DNA of 64,000 nt from Streptomyces griseiscabiei (GTDB taxonomy: Bacteria; Actinomycetota; Actinomycetes; Streptomycetales; Streptomycetaceae). Below, piece after piece: positions 8,444-16,993 of the stretch. How positions within the stretch are numbered: the stretch's first letter is position 1; each line of letters opens with the position of its first letter. The notes under the pieces are model-generated. The model saw only the letters and a list, made by a program, of their open reading frames with translations. It was not told where the DNA came from and made no database searches. A program made the position numbers and the translations under genes. The stretch covers positions 186,001 to 250,000 of the forward strand of contig NZ_JAGJBZ010000005.1 of assembly GCF_020010925.1 (NCBI RefSeq). Direction: 5' to 3'.

Positions 8444-9709
8444 TCAGGCGGCCGGGGTGCCGAGGTGGACCGGGAGCTGCTGGTGGCCGTTGGAGATGAG
8501 GCTGGGCAGGGGCTGGAGCTGGTCGGGCGTGACGGCAAGGCGCAGGCGGGGGAAGCGGGTGAAGAGCGCTTCGAGGGCGATCCGGGCTTCGATGCGGGCG
8601 AGCTCGGCACCCAGGCACAGGTGGGGGCCGTGGCCGAAGGCGAGGTGGTCGCGGGCGCCGGCCCGGTTGATGTCGAACTCGTCGGCGTCCGCGCCGTGGA
8701 GTTCGGTGTCGCGGCCGGCGGCGGCGTAGTTGATGGCGAGGGCGTCGCCAGCCGCGAAGGTGATGCCGGTGGCCTCGTCGAGCACGTCGCATACGGCGAA
8801 GCGCAGGATGATCGTTGCGATCGGGGCCTGGTGGCGGAGAGTCTCCTCGACGACGTGTTCCCAGCCGATCCGCCCGGTGGTGGCCTGGTTGAGCTGGTCG
8901 GGGTGGGTCAGGAGGTTGGTGACGGCGTGGTCGAGGAGGTTGACGGTGGTCTCGTGTCCGGCGCCGATGAGCAGGACCAGGCTGTCGGCGAGTTCCTGTT
9001 CGCTGAGCTGGCCGTCGTCGTGGGCGGAGATGAGGCCGGAGGTGACGTCGTCCCCGGGCTTCGCGCGCTTGCGGGCCAGCAGTGCGGCGATGAGCTCGTA
9101 GACCCGGACCGGGGCGGCTTCGGCGTCCTCGGGTGTGAGGTCGGTGGCGAACAGGGCGCCGATCGCGTCGCGGAAGTCGTCGTGAAGGTCCTCGGGAACG
9201 CCGAGGACCGCGTTGACGACGAGGAGCGGCAGGCGCCACGCGAAGCGGGCGCGCAGGTCGACGCTCTCCTCGGGGCCGGCGTGCTGGAGGTCGTCGAGCA
9301 GTGCGTGGGTGATCGCCTCAATCTGCGGGACCAGGGCGCGGACCCGGCGGGTGCTGAACGCGGCCGCCAGCGGCCGGCGCAAGCGGCGGTGCTCGTCTCC
9401 GTACGCGGACAACGCGTTGCGGACGTCGACCCAGATCCGCAGCGGCCAGTCGGTGGGGACGGTGCCGTCGTGGTAGGCGGGCCAGTGCCGGCTCGCGTCC
9501 TTGGAGATGTCGGGGTGGGTGAGTAGGCGGCGTATGAGGTGGGGGTCGGTGACGGACCAGGCGGGGATGTCGCCGGGGAGTAGGACGCGGGTGGCGGGGC
9601 CGAGGACACGCAGGGCGGCGGCCTCGCCGTGGATGTCGGATCCGGTGGCGTCGAGGCGGTAGGGGCAGCCGCCCGCGGGGGCCTGGGCGGCGGGGGCACT
9701 CGTGGACAT
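8444..9709 (-). CDS. Cytochrome P450, conservon-associated
   Basis: A 421-residue soluble bacterial P450 with every canonical element: I-helix AGHETT, K-helix EETLR (ExxR), and the heme loop FGHGPHLCLG with the thiolate ligand C365. It should therefore bind heme and activate oxygen with ferredoxin partners encoded elsewhere. In Streptomyces conservons a normal P450 (often CYP154/156 type) follows an ExxR-less CYP157, and that arrangement is seen here. The start lies five bases after the CYP157-like gene. The substrate is unknown. Confidence 0.92.
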   Translation of the reverse strand: MSTSAPAAQAPAGGCPYRLDATGSDIHGEAAALRVLGPATRVLLPGDIPAWSVTDPHLIRRLLTHPDISKDASRHWPAYHDGTVPTDWPLRIWVDVRNALSAYGDEHRRLRRPLAAAFSTRRVRALVPQIEAITHALLDDLQHAGPEESVDLRARFAWRLPLLVVNAVLGVPEDLHDDFRDAIGALFATDLTPEDAEAAPVRVYELIAALLARKRAKPGDDVTSGLISAHDDGQLSEQELADSLVLLIGAGHETTVNLLDHAVTNLLTHPDQLNQATTGRIGWEHVVEETLRHQAPIATIILRFAVCDVLDEATGITFAAGDALAINYAAAGRDTELHGADADEFDINRAGARDHLAFGHGPHLCLGAELARIEARIALEALFTRFPRLRLAVTPDQLQPLPSLISNGHQQLPVHLGTPAA

Positions 9710-9714
9710 GGTGG

Positions 9715-10974
9715 TTACCTTCCGGTGCGGGCGGGCTGGAAGCGGACGGGCAGGGAGGCGGGCCCGGCGAGGAACGTGCCGGAAAGTTCGGTCACCTCGT
9801 CGGCGGGGATCGTGAGGGTGAGGGCGGGCAGGCGGTCGAGGAGGTGCTCGATGGCGGTCTCGGAGATGACCCGGGCCAGCCCCGGGGCCGGGCAGCCGTG
9901 AACACCGGCCGAGAACGCGATGTGCGCCCGGTTGCCCACGCGGTCCTCGTAGTCGACGGTCACGGCCGGATCGGAGTTGGCCGCGGCGAAGGAGATGATG
10001 ATCGGGTAGCCGGGCTCGACGAGGACGCCCTCGACGTACTGGCGGCCCCGTGCGTACAGAGGTGAGTAGTTGGGGACCGGCGGTTCGGTCCAGAGGACCT
10101 CTTCGAGAGCGGTGGCGACCGGGGTGACGCCGGTGTGCACGCTGCCGGCGAACCGTTCGCTGGTGAGGAGGCGCTGGAGGGTGCGGCCGATGTGCTTGGC
10201 CGTCGGCGGGGCTGCGGCGCCGAAGAGGAGCAGCAGCGTCTGCACGAGTTCGGCATCGCTGAGCCCGGCCTGGATCAGGTAGGTGACGACGTCGCGGCCG
10301 GGCTGGGTCCGCTTGAGGCGGACCAGGTTCAGGCAGGCGGCTTCGAGCTCGGCGTTGGCCTGGGCCGCGTCAGGCCCTGCGGCGAACAGCCGGGTGACGC
10401 ACTGGATGATCAGCGCGCCGTCTTCGGGCGGGCACCCGAACAATTCGATGACGGTGAGCATCGGAAGCGGGTCGGCGTACTGGGCGATGAGGTCGGCTCG
10501 CCCCGCCGCGAGGAACGCCTCGATCAGCCGATCCGCGACGCGGGCGACGGTGTCGGCCAGCGCGTAGGTGTCGATGCGCGTGAGCGCGCTGGTGATGGCG
10601 CCGCGCAGCCGCTCGTGCGCGGGCCCGTCCTTCCACAGGGCGTTGTCCCTGGGCATCATCATCTGCAGTGCCGGACTGTCCGGCGGGATCTGCCCGGCCC
10701 GCAGGGCCGCCCACTCGTAGGTGGGGTCCTTGGCGAACAACTCGGGCGTGTGGCGCAGCAGGTACACACAGGCCTGGTAGGTGACGGCGAGGTAGCCGAA
10801 GACGTCCGGGGAAATCTCGACGGGGACAACCGGGCCCTGTTCGCGAAGGCGGCGGTAGCTGGCCTGGGGGTCGGCGTCGAAGGCCGCGCCGTAGATCGGC
10901 AACGGCCGCTGGGGCGGCAGCGTGGTGTGCCCCCGTACGGGGCACTGCGCGGCGGGCTGGGGGCGGGCGGTCAT
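9715..10974 (-). CDS. cvnE: CYP157-like cytochrome P450 lacking the ExxR arginine
   Basis: A 419-residue P450 and fifth gene of the conservon; its ATG overlaps the stop of cvnD as ATGA. The heme loop FSAGVHGCPAPG keeps the ligand C361. The K-helix reads EEVLW (291-295), so Trp replaces the normally invariant Arg, and the I-helix reads GAAAPPT rather than the usual AGxET. CYP157 members of Streptomyces conservons are known for an ELW-type K-helix instead of ExxR, so this fits a recognised subfamily and not random decay. Whether it is catalytic or serves as a sensor or partner of the neighbouring P450 is unresolved. Confidence 0.88.
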   Translation of the reverse strand: MTARPQPAAQCPVRGHTTLPPQRPLPIYGAAFDADPQASYRRLREQGPVVPVEISPDVFGYLAVTYQACVYLLRHTPELFAKDPTYEWAALRAGQIPPDSPALQMMMPRDNALWKDGPAHERLRGAITSALTRIDTYALADTVARVADRLIEAFLAAGRADLIAQYADPLPMLTVIELFGCPPEDGALIIQCVTRLFAAGPDAAQANAELEAACLNLVRLKRTQPGRDVVTYLIQAGLSDAELVQTLLLLFGAAAPPTAKHIGRTLQRLLTSERFAGSVHTGVTPVATALEEVLWTEPPVPNYSPLYARGRQYVEGVLVEPGYPIIISFAAANSDPAVTVDYEDRVGNRAHIAFSAGVHGCPAPGLARVISETAIEHLLDRLPALTLTIPADEVTELSGTFLAGPASLPVRFQPARTGR

Positions 10975-11564
10975 CGGGTGGACTCCGAGTTCAGCGTGAC
11001 GAGGTGGCGGACGAGGGTGATCAACGCGTTGCGGGAGCTGTTCCGGTCCCGGGCATCGCAGGTGACCAGCGGGGTTGTGGCGTCAAGGGCCATCACCTCG
11101 CGCAGCCGGACCTCGGGGTGGACGGGGGCACCGTCGAAGGCGTTGACGGCCACCGTGTAGGGCAGGCGGAGCTGCTCGACGCGCTCGAGGATGGGGTAGG
11201 TCTCTTCGAGGCGCCGGGTGTCGGTCAGGACCAGCGCGCCGAGCGCACCACGCGCAAGATCAGTGAGGATGTTGAAGAAGCGGGGCTGGCCGGGCGCGCC
11301 GAAGAGGTAGAGGACGAGGTCGTCAGCGAGGTGGAGCCGACCGAAGTCCATCGCAACGGTCGTGGTGGTCTTGGACGGCAGGTCGGTGTGGTCGAGGTCC
11401 GCGCCGGCGCTCGTCATGACCTCTTCGGTGCTGACGGGCGGGATTTGGGACAGGCCGTGGACGAAGGTCGTCTTGCCTGCGGCGAAGTGGCCGGCGACCA
11501 GGATCTTCGCGGTGCGCTCGTCACCGCGCAGTATCGGCGGTTCAGAGTCGGTGAAGCCCGGCAA
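10971..11564 (-). CDS. cvnD: Conservon GTPase CvnD
   Basis: A Ras-like small GTPase of 197 residues. It shows the P-loop GHFAAGKT (25-32), a switch II region with GAPGQ in place of DxxGQ, and NAFD in the NKxD position, all typical of conservon GTPases. The TTG at 11564 is preferred because GGAGG lies six bases upstream inside the end of cvnC; the two genes overlap by 23 bases. In characterised conservons this protein acts with the CvnA-B-C complex at the membrane, in a way compared to eukaryotic G-protein signalling. Confidence 0.92.
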   Translation of the reverse strand: MPGFTDSEPPILRGDERTAKILVAGHFAAGKTTFVHGLSQIPPVSTEEVMTSAGADLDHTDLPSKTTTTVAMDFGRLHLADDLVLYLFGAPGQPRFFNILTDLARGALGALVLTDTRRLEETYPILERVEQLRLPYTVAVNAFDGAPVHPEVRLREVMALDATTPLVTCDARDRNSSRNALITLVRHLVTLNSESTR

Positions 11565-11913
11565 GGACGTCCTCCAGCAGTTTGCGGTCGGGGGCGGCGG
11601 CATAGGTGATGCGCTGCCGGGTGGTGATGTGTCCGACCTCCATGAGGTCGGAGAGCAGGATCCGCATCACGCTCACCGGCAGGCGCAGGAGTGCTCCGAG
11701 TTCGACGACCGACTGGGAGGTACGCGACAGCGCGGTGAGGATGGCGAGTTGTTCGGGGTTGAGCGGGGCACGGTTGAGGTGCGCGGAGGACGCGGACAGG
11801 CTGATCAGGGTGATGTGGTCGAAGTGGTTGCGGCTGGGCTGCGCCCGGCCGCCGGTGACCACGTAGGACCGCACCAGCCTGTCGTCACCCTCGCCGTGCC
11901 CCGCCGGGCTCAT
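11542..11913 (-). CDS. cvnC: Conservon DUF742 protein CvnC
   Basis: A 123-residue DUF742 protein with a winged-helix-like core (LNPEQLAILTAL, SVVELGALLRLPVSVMRILL, then MEVGHI). It begins with the RSYVVTGGRA segment typical of the family. Its ATG overlaps the cvnB stop (ATGA). In conservons it bridges the roadblock protein and the GTPase; DNA binding has not been settled for the family. Confidence 0.92.
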   Translation of the reverse strand: MSPAGHGEGDDRLVRSYVVTGGRAQPSRNHFDHITLISLSASSAHLNRAPLNPEQLAILTALSRTSQSVVELGALLRLPVSVMRILLSDLMEVGHITTRQRITYAAAPDRKLLEDVLAGLHRL

Positions 11914-12323
11914 GCCAGCTCGTCCTGTCGCTGGCGGGACTCGGCCGCGAGGGAGGCACCCAGGCGCTCGACGACACTGGCCATCCGGTCCGAGAAGGCC
12001 AGGACGTCCACGTCGCTCGACGCGGAGGTCACCAGGTAGGAGGTGGCGCTGGCGGCGACGAGGAAGAGGTAGCCGCCGTCGTACTGGACCATCGTCTGGT
12101 GCCAGGTGACGGCGCCGGAACCGACGAACGAGGCGGCGTTGCGGCTGAGCGACTGCATCCCGGAGGCGACCGCGGACATGTTGTCGGCCAGATCCACGGT
12201 GACCTCATGGGAGGCCGTCATGCGCATCCCGTCCGCCGAGAGCACCACGGCGTTACGGGCGCCGGGAAAGTCGACGAGTTCGTCGAGGATCCACGACAGG
12301 TCAGGGCGGGCGTAGTTCTTCAC
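11910..12323 (-). CDS. cvnB: Conservon roadblock/LC7 protein CvnB
   Basis: A 137-residue roadblock/LC7 domain protein (LSWILDELVDFPGARNAVVLSADGM, then GYLFLVAAS, then DVDVLAFSDRMASVVERLG). Such proteins are regulators of small GTPases, comparable to MglB. GTG 12323 overlaps the stop of cvnA as GTGA and has GAGGAGC seven bases upstream. Coupled translation implies fixed stoichiometry with CvnA. Confidence 0.92.
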   Translation of the reverse strand: MKNYARPDLSWILDELVDFPGARNAVVLSADGMRMTASHEVTVDLADNMSAVASGMQSLSRNAASFVGSGAVTWHQTMVQYDGGYLFLVAASATSYLVTSASSDVDVLAFSDRMASVVERLGASLAAESRQRQDELA

Positions 12324-13621
12324 GGGTTCAGCTCCTCTTGGGGGGACGAGACGGGGACGGGCCGTGTGCCCTGGACGAACGCGGCCAGGGCGCGGCCGGC
12401 GCGGGGCGGCGGGGGCGCCACGGCCTGCTCGGCCGCCGGGTACGGCTGGGGCGGCGGGGCGGCGGTCCGGTGGCGCACGGGCAGCCCGTCGGCGGCCACC
12501 TCGTAGCGCTGCTGGCCGGGCGGTGCGGACGTGGCGCCGGGTGCCGGGTGCGGCGCGGCCGGCCGCTGCGCGGGTTCGGGCTGCGGGAGGGGTTCCGCGG
12601 CGAGCATGGTGCGAGGCACCTGCACCACGGCCCGGACCCCGCCATGACGGGAGTGGTCGAGGTCGAGGCTGACGCGGAAGCCGTACTTGGCGGCCAGCAC
12701 GCCGACACCGAGCAGCCCGAAGGTTGCCGGGTTGCTCAAGCCGGTGAACTGGACCGGGTCGCGGCCGGACACCCGGCGCTGCGCTTCTCGCAGGGCCTCG
12801 GGCGTCATCCCCGGCCCGGCGTCGTGGATCTCGATGCTCACCGAGTTGTGGGCCTGGAGGACCGAGACCTCCACCGGTGTGGTCGGCGCGCTGTGGCGGC
12901 CGGCGTTGTCCAGGAGTTCGGCCAGCAGCAGCACGAGCGGTTCCACGTACCGGCCCGCGACGTGGAGCGGCACGGAGGCCGGGACCTGGACCCGGCGGTA
13001 GTCCCGAATACGGGAGATGCCACCGCGCACCGCGTCGAGCATCGGGACGTCGTGGCGCAGGCGGCCGGGCCACATACCGGTGAGCACGCCGTGGATCTGC
13101 AGCCGCCGGATCATCTGGCTCGCGGCGTGATCAATCGGCTGCACCAGCCCCAGCGTCTTGTCGTCGTACACGGAGTCCAGCAGTTTCGTGATCGCGGCCT
13201 GGAGCTCGTAACCGAGGGGCTGCACCGACCGGGTGGCCGCCTGCACGGCCACCCGTGACGCGCCCTCGGACCGCGCAGCCGCTTCGGACAGCGCCGTGAT
13301 CACCTGCTCCAGCACCCCCTGCACGGCCTTGCCGGTGTCGGTGTGAGCCAGCTCCGGATGGAGCAGCGCGCCGTACACGGCGGGGCCCCCAGTCCCCTGC
13401 TGCAACGCATAGAGGAGCCCCGGCAGCCGGGTGGAGGCCAAGTAGGCGGCCTCCTCATCACGCGCCGCCACCCTCTGCTCGGCCTCCGTGGCCCGCCGGG
13501 TGGCCGCGCCGGCGTCCCTGCGGTGCCGGGCGGCGGACCTCGCGAAGTGCACTGCCACTGCGCTTGCGGCGGCAGTGCACGGCACCGCCAGCAGCGCAGC
13601 ATCCTGTATCAGCGTGCTCAC
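12320..13621 (-). CDS. cvnA: Conservon sensor histidine-kinase-like protein CvnA
   Basis: A 433-residue membrane-anchored kinase-like protein. One hydrophobic segment (about residues 8-27) is followed by a coiled-coil-like region and a HATPase_c domain: N-box ELLDNAGRHS, G1 box DAGPGM, and a later GLLGVG glycine loop. The last 90 residues are Pro/Ala-rich and probably disordered. GTG 13621 has GAGGA six bases upstream. This is the entry protein of the conservon. It follows the 175-residue gene by one base. Confidence 0.9.
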   Translation of the reverse strand: MSTLIQDAALLAVPCTAAASAVAVHFARSAARHRRDAGAATRRATEAEQRVAARDEEAAYLASTRLPGLLYALQQGTGGPAVYGALLHPELAHTDTGKAVQGVLEQVITALSEAAARSEGASRVAVQAATRSVQPLGYELQAAITKLLDSVYDDKTLGLVQPIDHAASQMIRRLQIHGVLTGMWPGRLRHDVPMLDAVRGGISRIRDYRRVQVPASVPLHVAGRYVEPLVLLLAELLDNAGRHSAPTTPVEVSVLQAHNSVSIEIHDAGPGMTPEALREAQRRVSGRDPVQFTGLSNPATFGLLGVGVLAAKYGFRVSLDLDHSRHGGVRAVVQVPRTMLAAEPLPQPEPAQRPAAPHPAPGATSAPPGQQRYEVAADGLPVRHRTAAPPPQPYPAAEQAVAPPPPRAGRALAAFVQGTRPVPVSSPQEELNP

Positions 13622-13622
13622 A

Positions 13623-14150
13623 TCAAATCCTCACGGGCGTACGGTCGGCTCGGACATTCGTGGAGTGCGGGCGGCGGGGTGAGAGCTGCGGGAAAAGTGC
13701 GTACAGCAGGAGCGGCGCGGAGAAGACGCGCTCTTCCCCGTTGCCGAGCCGGGCCCAGCGCAGGTCGTCATCGGGCCCGGCCGCGCGCGGCGGAACCATG
13801 AGGACTCCCTTCTGGCAGTGGTTGGCCGGCCAACTCCACTCCAGGCCGAATCCGGAGCCCGGCGGGAGGATGAGAACCCATTCGTCGGTGAGCGCGCGGC
13901 ATACGGCAGCGCCCACTGGATGAGGCTGGAACCTCCCGAGTCGGCCGATGACTTCCAGCGCGGCACGGCGGGGCAGCGTCACCGTCTCAAAGGTCTCCCC
14001 GACCACTGCCGCGAACGGCCCCCGCGCCGTAGCCGCGCGAGGGAACAGGTCGTCGACGGTGACCACCGTGCCGGGACGGTCCACGTCCGGGCTCCGGGCG
14101 GTCCCCCCGGCCGCCTCGACCCTGGCCGCTCGTACGGCGGGTGCCCTCAC
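13623..14150 (-). CDS. Unknown protein upstream of the conservon
   Basis: A protein of 175 residues, starting at GTG 14150 within the GTGA overlap with the GH15 stop. After an Ala/Arg-rich start, residues 45-140 look folded (VTLPRRAALEVIGRLGRF, then CRALTDEWVLILPPGSGF, then SWPANHCQKGVLMVPP). Conservons often have a protein of this size next to cvnA, but no named family was recognised. It is translationally coupled to both neighbours. Confidence 0.65.
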   Translation of the reverse strand: MRAPAVRAARVEAAGGTARSPDVDRPGTVVTVDDLFPRAATARGPFAAVVGETFETVTLPRRAALEVIGRLGRFQPHPVGAAVCRALTDEWVLILPPGSGFGLEWSWPANHCQKGVLMVPPRAAGPDDDLRWARLGNGEERVFSAPLLLYALFPQLSPRRPHSTNVRADRTPVRI

Positions 14151-16105
14151 TGTCCGGCCCCCGTACGGACGAGCTCCTGGCCGCTGCGCGCGGCGTGCAC
14201 GGCCAGCACACTGAGGATGACCGTCAAGTGCGAGAAGCCCTGAGGGAAGTTGCCGAGCTGCCGCTGCTGGTGCGGGTCCCACTCCTCGGACATCAAGCCG
14301 AGGTCGTTGCGGGTGCCGAGCAGCCCGTCGAGGAGGATCTCGGCCTCGTCCACGCGCCCGATCCGGGCCAGCGCCGAGATCAGCCACCCCGAGCAGATCA
14401 GGAACGCCCCCTCGTCCCCGGGCAGTCCGTCGCGCCCGGGCGCTGCGCCACGGGTGTGGTAGCGCAGCAGGAAGCCGCCCTGGATGGACAGGTCCCGCTG
14501 GACGGCCTCGATGGTCCCGACGACTCGCTCATCGGTGGGCGGCAGGAAGCCGGTGCCCACCATCTGCAGCAGCGCCGCGTCCAGCTCCGTCGACCCGTAG
14601 GACTGAGTGAAGGTACCCCGCTGCTCGTCGTAGCCGCGCGCGCACACCTCCGCGTGGATGTCGTCCCGCAGGGCCCGCCACCTCTCGGCAGGGCCCTGGG
14701 CCTGCCCGGCGTCGATGAGCCTGACCGCGCGGTCGTAGGCGACCCAGGCCATGACCTTGGAGTGCACGAAGTGCCGCCGGTTGCCGCGTACTTCCCAGAT
14801 CCCCTCGTCCGGGCTGGACCACAGGTCTTCCAGGCAGGCGGCCAGGTCGGTGACGAGCGGCCCTACGGCCGACGCCAGCGACGGATCACGCAACTGCGCC
14901 TCGTACAGGGCGCTGATGACCTCGCCGTAGACATCGACCTGAAGCTGCTTCGCCGCGGCGTTGCCAACGCGCACCGGAACGGACCCCTCATGGCCGGGGA
15001 GCCAGTCGAGCTCGGTCTCCGGAAGGTTGCGCTCGCCGGCCACCCCGTACATGACCTGGAGCCACTCGGGGTGGCCTCCGATCGCGACGCGCAGAAAGTC
15101 GATCCAGGCCCGCGCCTCGTCGACGAATCCGCAGGCCAGAAACGTCTCGATGACGAAGGCGGAGTCCCGGAGCCAGCAGTAGCGGTAGTCCCAGTTGCGG
15201 ACTCCGCGGATCTTCTCGGGCAGCGACGTCGTCGCCGCCGCCACGATGGCGCCGGTCGGCGCGTAGGTGAGCGCCTTGAGCGTGATGAGGTCCCGCTCGA
15301 CGGCGTCCCGGTTCGGTCCGGCGTAGGTGGACTGGCCGACCCACTCCCGCCAGAAGTCGACGGTCTCGTTGAGGAGCCCGGTGGCATCCGGCAGCGGAGG
15401 CGGGGCGTCGGCGCCCGGTGACCACGTCAGGGTGAGCGAGACGGTCTCGCCCTCGGACACCTGGAACTCCGAGAGCAGGTCGCCGTCAGCGGCCTGGGTG
15501 GGTGCGGTGGTGTCGAGCCACAGACGGCCCGGTTCGAGGTCGACGCTCGCCCGTTGGTCCTCGGTGCGCACGACCGGGACGTGCCGGCCGTAACTGGGGC
15601 GGGCGCGCAGCAGGGAGCGCATAGTGACCCGCCCGCTGATGCCCCGCACGATCCGGACCACATGCGGCGCCTCTCCGGTGGTCGGCATGACGTCGACCAG
15701 CTGCACGGTGCCGTCCCGGGTGATCCAGGTGGACTCCAGGACCAGGGTGCCCGGCAGGTACCGGCGCCGGTCCGCCACCGGCGCGGGCCCATCCGCGGCG
15801 GGCCCGACACGCCACAGGCCGTGTTCCTCGGTACCCAGCAGCCGGGCGAAGACCGCCGGAGCGTCGAACCGCTCGGGGGACAGCATGGTGATGGCGCCGT
15901 CCCGGTCGACGTGCGCCCCGGTGCGCATGTTGCCGATGTACGCCTGGTCCTCGATGCGCCCCACCGACCGCACAGAGGCGGCCGTGTGTGCAGCGGGCAA
16001 CTGCTGCTGACGCGGGAAGCTCGGGAGGGCGCCCGCGGGCAGCGGGCCCGGCCGAGGACCGCGCACGTCGGCAATCAAGGGGGCAGCGGGGGAGTGCTGG
16101 GACAT
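14147..16105 (-). CDS. Glycoside hydrolase family 15 protein (trehalase/glucoamylase type)
   Basis: A 652-residue cytoplasmic GH15 enzyme. The N-terminal beta-sandwich (about residues 45-245) carries GRIEDQAYIGN. It is followed by the (alpha/alpha)6 barrel with RNWDYRYCWLRDSAF around residue 300-315 and LMSEEWDP near 620, where the catalytic Glu is expected. Actinobacterial members of this build are usually alpha,alpha-trehalases or glucoamylases; which one cannot be decided here. No signal peptide is seen. GAGGACC precedes the ATG. Its presence as first intact gene of the conservon operon is unusual. Confidence 0.9.
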   Translation of the reverse strand: MSQHSPAAPLIADVRGPRPGPLPAGALPSFPRQQQLPAAHTAASVRSVGRIEDQAYIGNMRTGAHVDRDGAITMLSPERFDAPAVFARLLGTEEHGLWRVGPAADGPAPVADRRRYLPGTLVLESTWITRDGTVQLVDVMPTTGEAPHVVRIVRGISGRVTMRSLLRARPSYGRHVPVVRTEDQRASVDLEPGRLWLDTTAPTQAADGDLLSEFQVSEGETVSLTLTWSPGADAPPPLPDATGLLNETVDFWREWVGQSTYAGPNRDAVERDLITLKALTYAPTGAIVAAATTSLPEKIRGVRNWDYRYCWLRDSAFVIETFLACGFVDEARAWIDFLRVAIGGHPEWLQVMYGVAGERNLPETELDWLPGHEGSVPVRVGNAAAKQLQVDVYGEVISALYEAQLRDPSLASAVGPLVTDLAACLEDLWSSPDEGIWEVRGNRRHFVHSKVMAWVAYDRAVRLIDAGQAQGPAERWRALRDDIHAEVCARGYDEQRGTFTQSYGSTELDAALLQMVGTGFLPPTDERVVGTIEAVQRDLSIQGGFLLRYHTRGAAPGRDGLPGDEGAFLICSGWLISALARIGRVDEAEILLDGLLGTRNDLGLMSEEWDPHQQRQLGNFPQGFSHLTVILSVLAVHAARSGQELVRTGAGQ

Positions 16106-16196
16106 GTGTCGGGTCCTCAGTGGGTTGCTCGGGCAGGGAAGGCGTGCGCTGGAGGCTCGGGTCGCACGCCGTGCTCAGGTTTTGGGGGCGGCGGAG

Positions 16197-16621
16197 TCAC
16201 GGCCGGTCGTCTCGTTCCATCGCGAGGAGCGAGACGGTGCCGGTGCGCTCAGCCAGGACCATCCGCGCATGGCCCTCTACCAGGGGGTCGCTGTCGTCGC
16301 AGACGATGTGGCGTTCCGCGTCCGGCAGTTGGCGGTAGTCGTCGTGGGGCAGGACACAGCCCAGGTCGATGCCAAGGCACCCGGAGACGTTGGAGAGGAT
16401 GCGGGGCTCGTAGGGCCGGTTGACGGGCACGCTGTCGGGCACCAGTACGCGAGATCGCACAACTTCGTGCCCAGGGCTTGGTCGACGAAGTAGTTGTCGC
16501 TCCCACGGTCGAGGAAGTTCTGCAGGCGGGCAGCAGCAGAGGCGACGAACCGAGCTGAGGAAAGGCTGTCGGCGCGGCCAAGGCCATCGTGGTGCGCATT
16601 CTGGTCAGGGCTGTTGCTCAT
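16197..16621 (-). pseudogene. Unknown small gene split between two frames
   Basis: From ATG 16621 (or 16630) one frame gives a folded-looking sequence through LGTKLCDLAYWCP and then degenerates into a Thr/Ser/Pro-rich shadow that runs to 16277. A different frame picks up DSVPVNRPYEPRIL and continues plausibly to the stop at 16197. Together they read as one protein of about 140 residues, broken near 16443 by a one-base deficit in a C/G run. The cause may be a mutation, a sequence error or programmed slippage. It is the first gene leftward of the 42-bp box at 16731-16772. Confidence 0.5.
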
Positions 16622-16730
16622 GATCCTCATCCGATCGCGTCCGGTCACCGCGGGGACCGAACGCTCGTAGGGGCGCGGCTGTGGTTCCCGCCTCTTCAGG
16701 GCCGCCGTGCTCAGCGTTTCTCCTGGCGTG

Positions 16731-16772
16731 TGGCGTCGGTACGCCATTCGTCTGCCACTTCACTGCCACTTG
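16731..16772 (-). promoter_or_regulatory. 42-bp composite box, copy 1 (leftward)
   Basis: Read leftward: AAGTGGCA, repeated 11 bp later, then AATGGCGTACCGACGCCA containing the inverted repeat TGGCGT-N4-ACGCCA. It differs at one of 42 positions from the copy at 26627-26668. It lies about 110 bases before the start of the split gene that heads the GH15/conservon operon. Two direct repeats one helical turn apart are typical of activator sites; the palindrome could bind a second protein. Confidence 0.75.
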
Positions 16773-16876
16773 CAGCGGGGCGTGGTCGCTTTGGGATGAT
16801 CTTGGGTGGATTGAGACTCCGCAGGAACGTGGTGCTCGTCGAGCCGCACATCGTGAGCCCGCCTGCGTCCGCGGGG
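16773..16876. other. Non-coding core of the first divergent promoter region
   Basis: These 104 bases separate the two outward-facing boxes. They show no similarity by eye to the matching core at 26669-26754, no reading frame and no clear -10/-35 pair. With both boxes included, the gene-free interval runs from 16622 to 16993. Confidence 0.5.
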
Positions 16877-16918
16877 GAAGTGGCAGTCAAGTGGCAGGCC
16901 CATGGCGTACCTACGCCG
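16877..16918 (+). promoter_or_regulatory. 42-bp composite box, copy 2 (rightward)
   Basis: It aligns without gaps to the other three copies: AAGTGGCA at 16878 and again at 16889, then ATGGCGTACCTACGCC. It faces the radical SAM gene, whose GTG is 75 bases downstream. The palindrome arm carries a T where the other copies have G. Confidence 0.75.
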
Positions 16919-16993
16919 TCGGCGTGACGCGAGGCTGGATCGAGGCCGCTGTTTGGCGGAAGAGACACCTACAGCCTGGGAGTGTGAACTTCA

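Noticed and set aside
8402..9526. Long open frame opposite the second P450 gene.
   Set aside because: Antisense to a complete P450 with heme, I- and K-helix motifs; no start signal or recognisable fold.
16731..16918. Inverted 42-bp boxes flanking about 105 bases look like a MITE with terminal repeats.
   Set aside because: The interior and its length differ from the second copy (104 versus 86 bases), no target-site duplication is evident, and all boxes keep promoter position and direction. Paired operators explain the pattern better.
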